A DNA stretch of 64,000 nt from Chitinophaga solisilvae (lineage in GTDB: Bacteria > Bacteroidota > Bacteroidia > Chitinophagales > Chitinophagaceae), in assembly GCF_009928525.1 (NCBI RefSeq), contig NZ_JAABOK010000005.1:372692-436691 (forward strand). The letters are read 5' to 3'. Below are positions 61,139-64,000 of the stretch, piece by piece; the stretch's first letter is position 1, and each line of letters opens with the position of its first letter. Made by a program: the position numbers and the translations under genes. Under the pieces are notes generated by a model. The model made no database searches. It saw nothing but the letters and a program-made list of their open reading frames with translations, and was not told the DNA's origin.

Positions 61139-63577
61139 ATGCTGTTAAATTATCTTAAAATAGCCTGGAGAAATTTACTCCGCCGCAAAGTCTTTTCTTT
61201 CATTAACATCGCCGGTCTGGCGATCAGTCTGGGTTGTGTACTGATCATTGTGTTGTATGTGATGGATGAACTGAGTTATGACAGGCATATACCCGGCTAT
61301 GAGCGGATTTACCGCGTTACACAAACAGTCACATTTAATGGCCGTTCAGGAGATGATATTGCGATGTCTGATATGATGGGGCCTATTCTGAAGCGGGAGT
61401 ACGCGGAGGTGGAGCACTTCTCGCGGATAGCTTCCTATGGGGATCCTGTGCTGGTGCAGAAAGGCAGCAGTTTCTTTTCGGAGAAGGTAATAGCCCATGT
61501 GGATTCCACTTTCTTCCAGGTGTTTGCATTGCCGGCACTGGACGGAAATCCGGCTGCAGCGCTTTCTGAGCCTAATACAGTAGTCATTACCGCAGCTGTG
61601 GCAGAGAAGTATTTCGGTACTACCCGGGCTGCCGGTCGCATGCTGAATATCCGGGAAGGTAAGGAAGTGAAAGCCTATAAAGTGGATGCTGTTATCCGGA
61701 ACATCCCGCAGAATACACATTTCCGGTATGACATGTATTTCTCCATGAAAAACTTTGCATACGAATGGGGGCGGCTGGGCGCCATGAATTTCTATACCTA
61801 TGTGATGCTGAAGAAAGGCGTGGATCCGGTAGCTTTTTCAAAGAAGTTTTCCGATGGTTATATCAGCAGGTATTTCTTTCCGGAAGTGTTGTATAAGCTG
61901 TTGAATATTCCCAGCATGGAAGCCTTTGCAAAAGCTGGTAACAGTGCTGCTTTCTGGGTGATGCCACTGGCAGATATTCACTTCCGCTCTGCTACTGCAG
62001 GAGAAATCAGGCCTGCCGGAAATATCCGGTATGTCTATATTTTTTCGGCCATCGCTTTATTTATTCTGCTGATAGCCTGTATCAATTTTATGAATATGAC
62101 GACGGCCCTGGCAGCGAAGCGTTCCCGGGAAGTAGGGGTGCGTAAGGCTTTGGGCACAGGCCGCCGGGAGCTGATACTGCAGTTTCTGACAGAGTCGGGA
62201 TTGCTGGCTATCGTTGCTTTTTTGCTGGCGCTGGGGCTGGCAGCGGTTTTTATCCCCGCCTTCAATCAGCTGACGGGTAAAGAAGTAAGCATCGGCATGT
62301 TGCTGCAGCCTCAGATACTGCCGCTATTGCTGGTGGCCCCATTGCTGACCGGGCTGCTGGCCGGCAGCTACCCCGCCCTGTTTCTGTCTGCCTTCCGGCC
62401 TATAGAAGCATTGAAGGGCAGGGTGAAATCTGCCGGTGCTGACAGCGGCCTGCGCAGAGGCCTGGTAGTATTTCAGTTTGCCACTTCTATTGTACTGATC
62501 GTTGGAACGCTGGTGGTGTATCAGCAGCTGTATTTCATCCAGCATAAGAACCTGGGCTACAATAAGGATCAGGTACTGGTGATTAATGGCACCGGGGCGC
62601 TGAACAATGATGCATCCGCGTTCAGGAATGAAGTGTTGCAGTTGCCCGGTGTAAAAAGCGGTACACTCAGTTCTTTCCTGCCGGTGAGCAACGCCAGCCG
62701 CAACAGTAATATGGTAGCCCCCTCCCGTGCAATGAAGCCTGATGAAACATTCGGTATGCAGGAGTGGTATGTGGATGAAGACTATATACAGACCATGGGT
62801 ATGGAGGTACTGAAGGGGAGAGGTTTCTCCCGCGATTATGGGGATAAAAATGTCATCATCATCAATGAAGCTGCAGCCAGACGTATGGGGAAAGGAGATC
62901 CCGTCGGAAAAATGATTTTTGAATTATCTATGGGTACCAGTGCCAACGGCTATACGGTGGTAGGGGTAGTCAAAGATTTTAACTATGAAACACTGCATCA
63001 GCCAGTGCAGCCGCTGGGGCTGATATTGGGGACAGATATCTCCTCGGCGGCATTTAAGATTACCGTGAATGAACATGTGGATAAGCTCCTGCAGGATATT
63101 CAGGGGAAATGGAGTTCTTTCGCACCAGGGCTGCCTTTCAGTTATAATTTTCTTGATAAATCTTTTGAAGAGATGTATCAGGGAGAACAGCAGGTGGGCC
63201 GCCTGGCGCTGCTGTTTTCATCGCTGGCTATTCTGATTGCCTGCCTGGGTATATTCGGACTGGCCACTTTCATGGCGGAGCAGCGCACCCGGGAAATAGG
63301 GGTACGCAAGGTGCTGGGCGCAAGTGCGCAAAGCATCGTGCATCTCCTGAACCGTGAGTTTCTGCGTTTGGTAACGGCAGCCTTTATCATCGCTGTGCCT
63401 GTTTCCTGGTGGATGATGAATAAGTGGCTGGCAGATTTTGAATACCGTATCCGTATCAGCTGGTGGGTATTTGCAGCTGCCGGTGCAACGGCTATCCTGA
63501 TAGCGCTGTTTACAGTCAGTTTTCAGTCTGTGAAGGCGGCGCTGACAAATCCTGTTAAAAGTCTCAGATCAGAATAA
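61139..63577 (+). CDS. ABC transporter permease, MacB/FtsX family (double-domain)
   Basis: An 813-aa inner-membrane protein: helix 1 (about 18-40), a large periplasmic MacB_PCD domain, an FtsX domain (three helices about 295-420), an internal repeat start (LVVFQFATSIVLIVGTLVVY), a second periplasmic domain and a second FtsX domain with the conserved EQRTREIGVRKVLGAS. The first FtsX domain has RSREVGVRKALGTGR. Such stand-alone double permeases are abundant in Bacteroidota; most work with an ATPase encoded elsewhere, and substrate or mechanotransmission role is unknown. ATG 61139 is preferred to GTG 61133. No ATPase gene is adjacent. Confidence 0.92.
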   Translation: MLLNYLKIAWRNLLRRKVFSFINIAGLAISLGCVLIIVLYVMDELSYDRHIPGYERIYRVTQTVTFNGRSGDDIAMSDMMGPILKREYAEVEHFSRIASYGDPVLVQKGSSFFSEKVIAHVDSTFFQVFALPALDGNPAAALSEPNTVVITAAVAEKYFGTTRAAGRMLNIREGKEVKAYKVDAVIRNIPQNTHFRYDMYFSMKNFAYEWGRLGAMNFYTYVMLKKGVDPVAFSKKFSDGYISRYFFPEVLYKLLNIPSMEAFAKAGNSAAFWVMPLADIHFRSATAGEIRPAGNIRYVYIFSAIALFILLIACINFMNMTTALAAKRSREVGVRKALGTGRRELILQFLTESGLLAIVAFLLALGLAAVFIPAFNQLTGKEVSIGMLLQPQILPLLLVAPLLTGLLAGSYPALFLSAFRPIEALKGRVKSAGADSGLRRGLVVFQFATSIVLIVGTLVVYQQLYFIQHKNLGYNKDQVLVINGTGALNNDASAFRNEVLQLPGVKSGTLSSFLPVSNASRNSNMVAPSRAMKPDETFGMQEWYVDEDYIQTMGMEVLKGRGFSRDYGDKNVIIINEAAARRMGKGDPVGKMIFELSMGTSANGYTVVGVVKDFNYETLHQPVQPLGLILGTDISSAAFKITVNEHVDKLLQDIQGKWSSFAPGLPFSYNFLDKSFEEMYQGEQQVGRLALLFSSLAILIACLGIFGLATFMAEQRTREIGVRKVLGASAQSIVHLLNREFLRLVTAAFIIAVPVSWWMMNKWLADFEYRIRISWWVFAAAGATAILIALFTVSFQSVKAALTNPVKSLRSE

Positions 63578-63580
63578 GTG

Positions 63581-64000
63581 TTAATTCCATCCATTTAACC
63601 GCATCCATTGGAGTACGGGGGGCAGCCACTCAGCCGGCTGCATCCCCGTTACAAACCCATGATCTCCCTGCTGATACAGCTGCATCGCTGCCGGCACATG
63701 ATTTTTCTTCAGCGCCAGGTAATAGTAAATACTGTTTTCTACGGGCACTATTTTATCTTCTTCGCTATGTATGATATAGGCGGGAGCAGTATGGCTGTTC
63801 ACCCGCAGGTCTGTGGAAAAGCGGGCATACAGGGCGGTATCGGCGCCGAGCAGGTGATCGCGTGAACCGCGGTGGCCTATGCTGTCGCTCATGCTGATAA
63901 CCGGATAGATGAGTACGGAGAAAGCGGGCTTGTTAGCAGTGTTGTCTGATAAAACGGCTGCAGACGATGCCAGGTGCCCGCCGGCTGAAAACCCCATCAC
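63581..64000 (-). CDS. Alpha/beta hydrolase (acetyl-esterase-like), C-terminal part, runs off window edge
   Basis: The minus-strand frame is open at the right edge of the window; 139 residues are visible. They begin at the nucleophile elbow GFSAGGHLAS (catalytic Ser in GxSxG), then LIYPVISMSD, the Asp region SEEDKIVPVENSIYYYLALK, and the catalytic His in GDHGF. The layout matches secreted carbohydrate or acetylxylan esterase-like hydrolases (BD-FAE type), but the N-terminus, including any signal peptide, is missing. It is convergent with the permease, 3 nt apart, with no room for a separate terminator. Confidence 0.9.
   Translation of the reverse strand: MMGFSAGGHLASSAAVLSDNTANKPAFSVLIYPVISMSDSIGHRGSRDHLLGADTALYARFSTDLRVNSHTAPAYIIHSEEDKIVPVENSIYYYLALKKNHVPAAMQLYQQGDHGFVTGMQPAEWLPPVLQWMRLNGWN

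Overview
The window looks like chromosomal DNA of a Bacteroidota bacterium, most likely Chitinophagaceae (Chitinophaga-like; this rank is inference). Supporting signs are three SusC/SusD pairs, two ECF sigma/FecR pairs, type IX secretion (T9SS) sorting domains with PorP/SprF partners, and promoters of the TTTG-N19-TAnnTTTG type. No phage, IS element, integrase or CRISPR array was seen.

Layout. 1-7.3 kb: the N-terminal part of a membrane histidine kinase running off the left edge (minus), a SWIM zinc-finger/DUF6493-like gene pair, a GlxA-type regulator and gap. 7.3-10.1 kb: an FAD oxidoreductase and a secreted beta-propeller-like protein (both minus). 10.2-12.0 kb: tRNA-Gln(CTG) with promoter and terminator, then a compact minus-strand three-gene cassette (unknown proline-rich protein, 84-aa protein, XRE regulator) behind a perfect 54-bp palindrome. 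12.2-20.9 kb: ECF sigma, FecR, SusC, SusD, secreted cyanophycinase and secreted isoaspartyl peptidase, read here as a cyanophycin (Asp-Arg polymer) utilisation locus. 21.0-21.5 kb: a TfoX-N-like gene. 21.7-30.3 kb: a second SusC/SusD locus with two accessory lipoproteins and a GH88/GH105-type unsaturated glycuronyl hydrolase, preceded by a LacI-type operator. 30.4-32.3 kb: an unknown gene, then about 1 kb without a convincing gene. 32.3-41.9 kb: ECF sigma, FecR, SusC, SusD, a zinc metallohydrolase lipoprotein and a DUF4302 lipoprotein. 42.0-60.2 kb: a T9SS surface module of a 2980-aa beta-helix adhesin, a 114-aa protein that is almost only a T9SS sorting domain, a 1376-aa PKD adhesin, PorP/SprF, an OmpA/PorE-like protein, a second PorP/SprF and a collagen-like lipoprotein. 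60.3-64 kb: a lone ECF sigma, an ABC-type permease and the C-terminal part of an alpha/beta hydrolase (minus).

Two features stand out beyond the gene list. First, three long hairpins (one with perfect 79-bp arms) share tails built from a 7-bp tandem unit (AATTACG-like) but carry different inner arms; a fourth, looser element at 39.6 kb uses an 8-bp unit. Second, the cyanophycinase/isoaspartyl peptidase pair sits inside a SusCD locus with its own sigma/anti-sigma pair, which would extend SusCD import to a nitrogen-storage polypeptide. Functions are assigned by reading motifs only; no similarity search was run.
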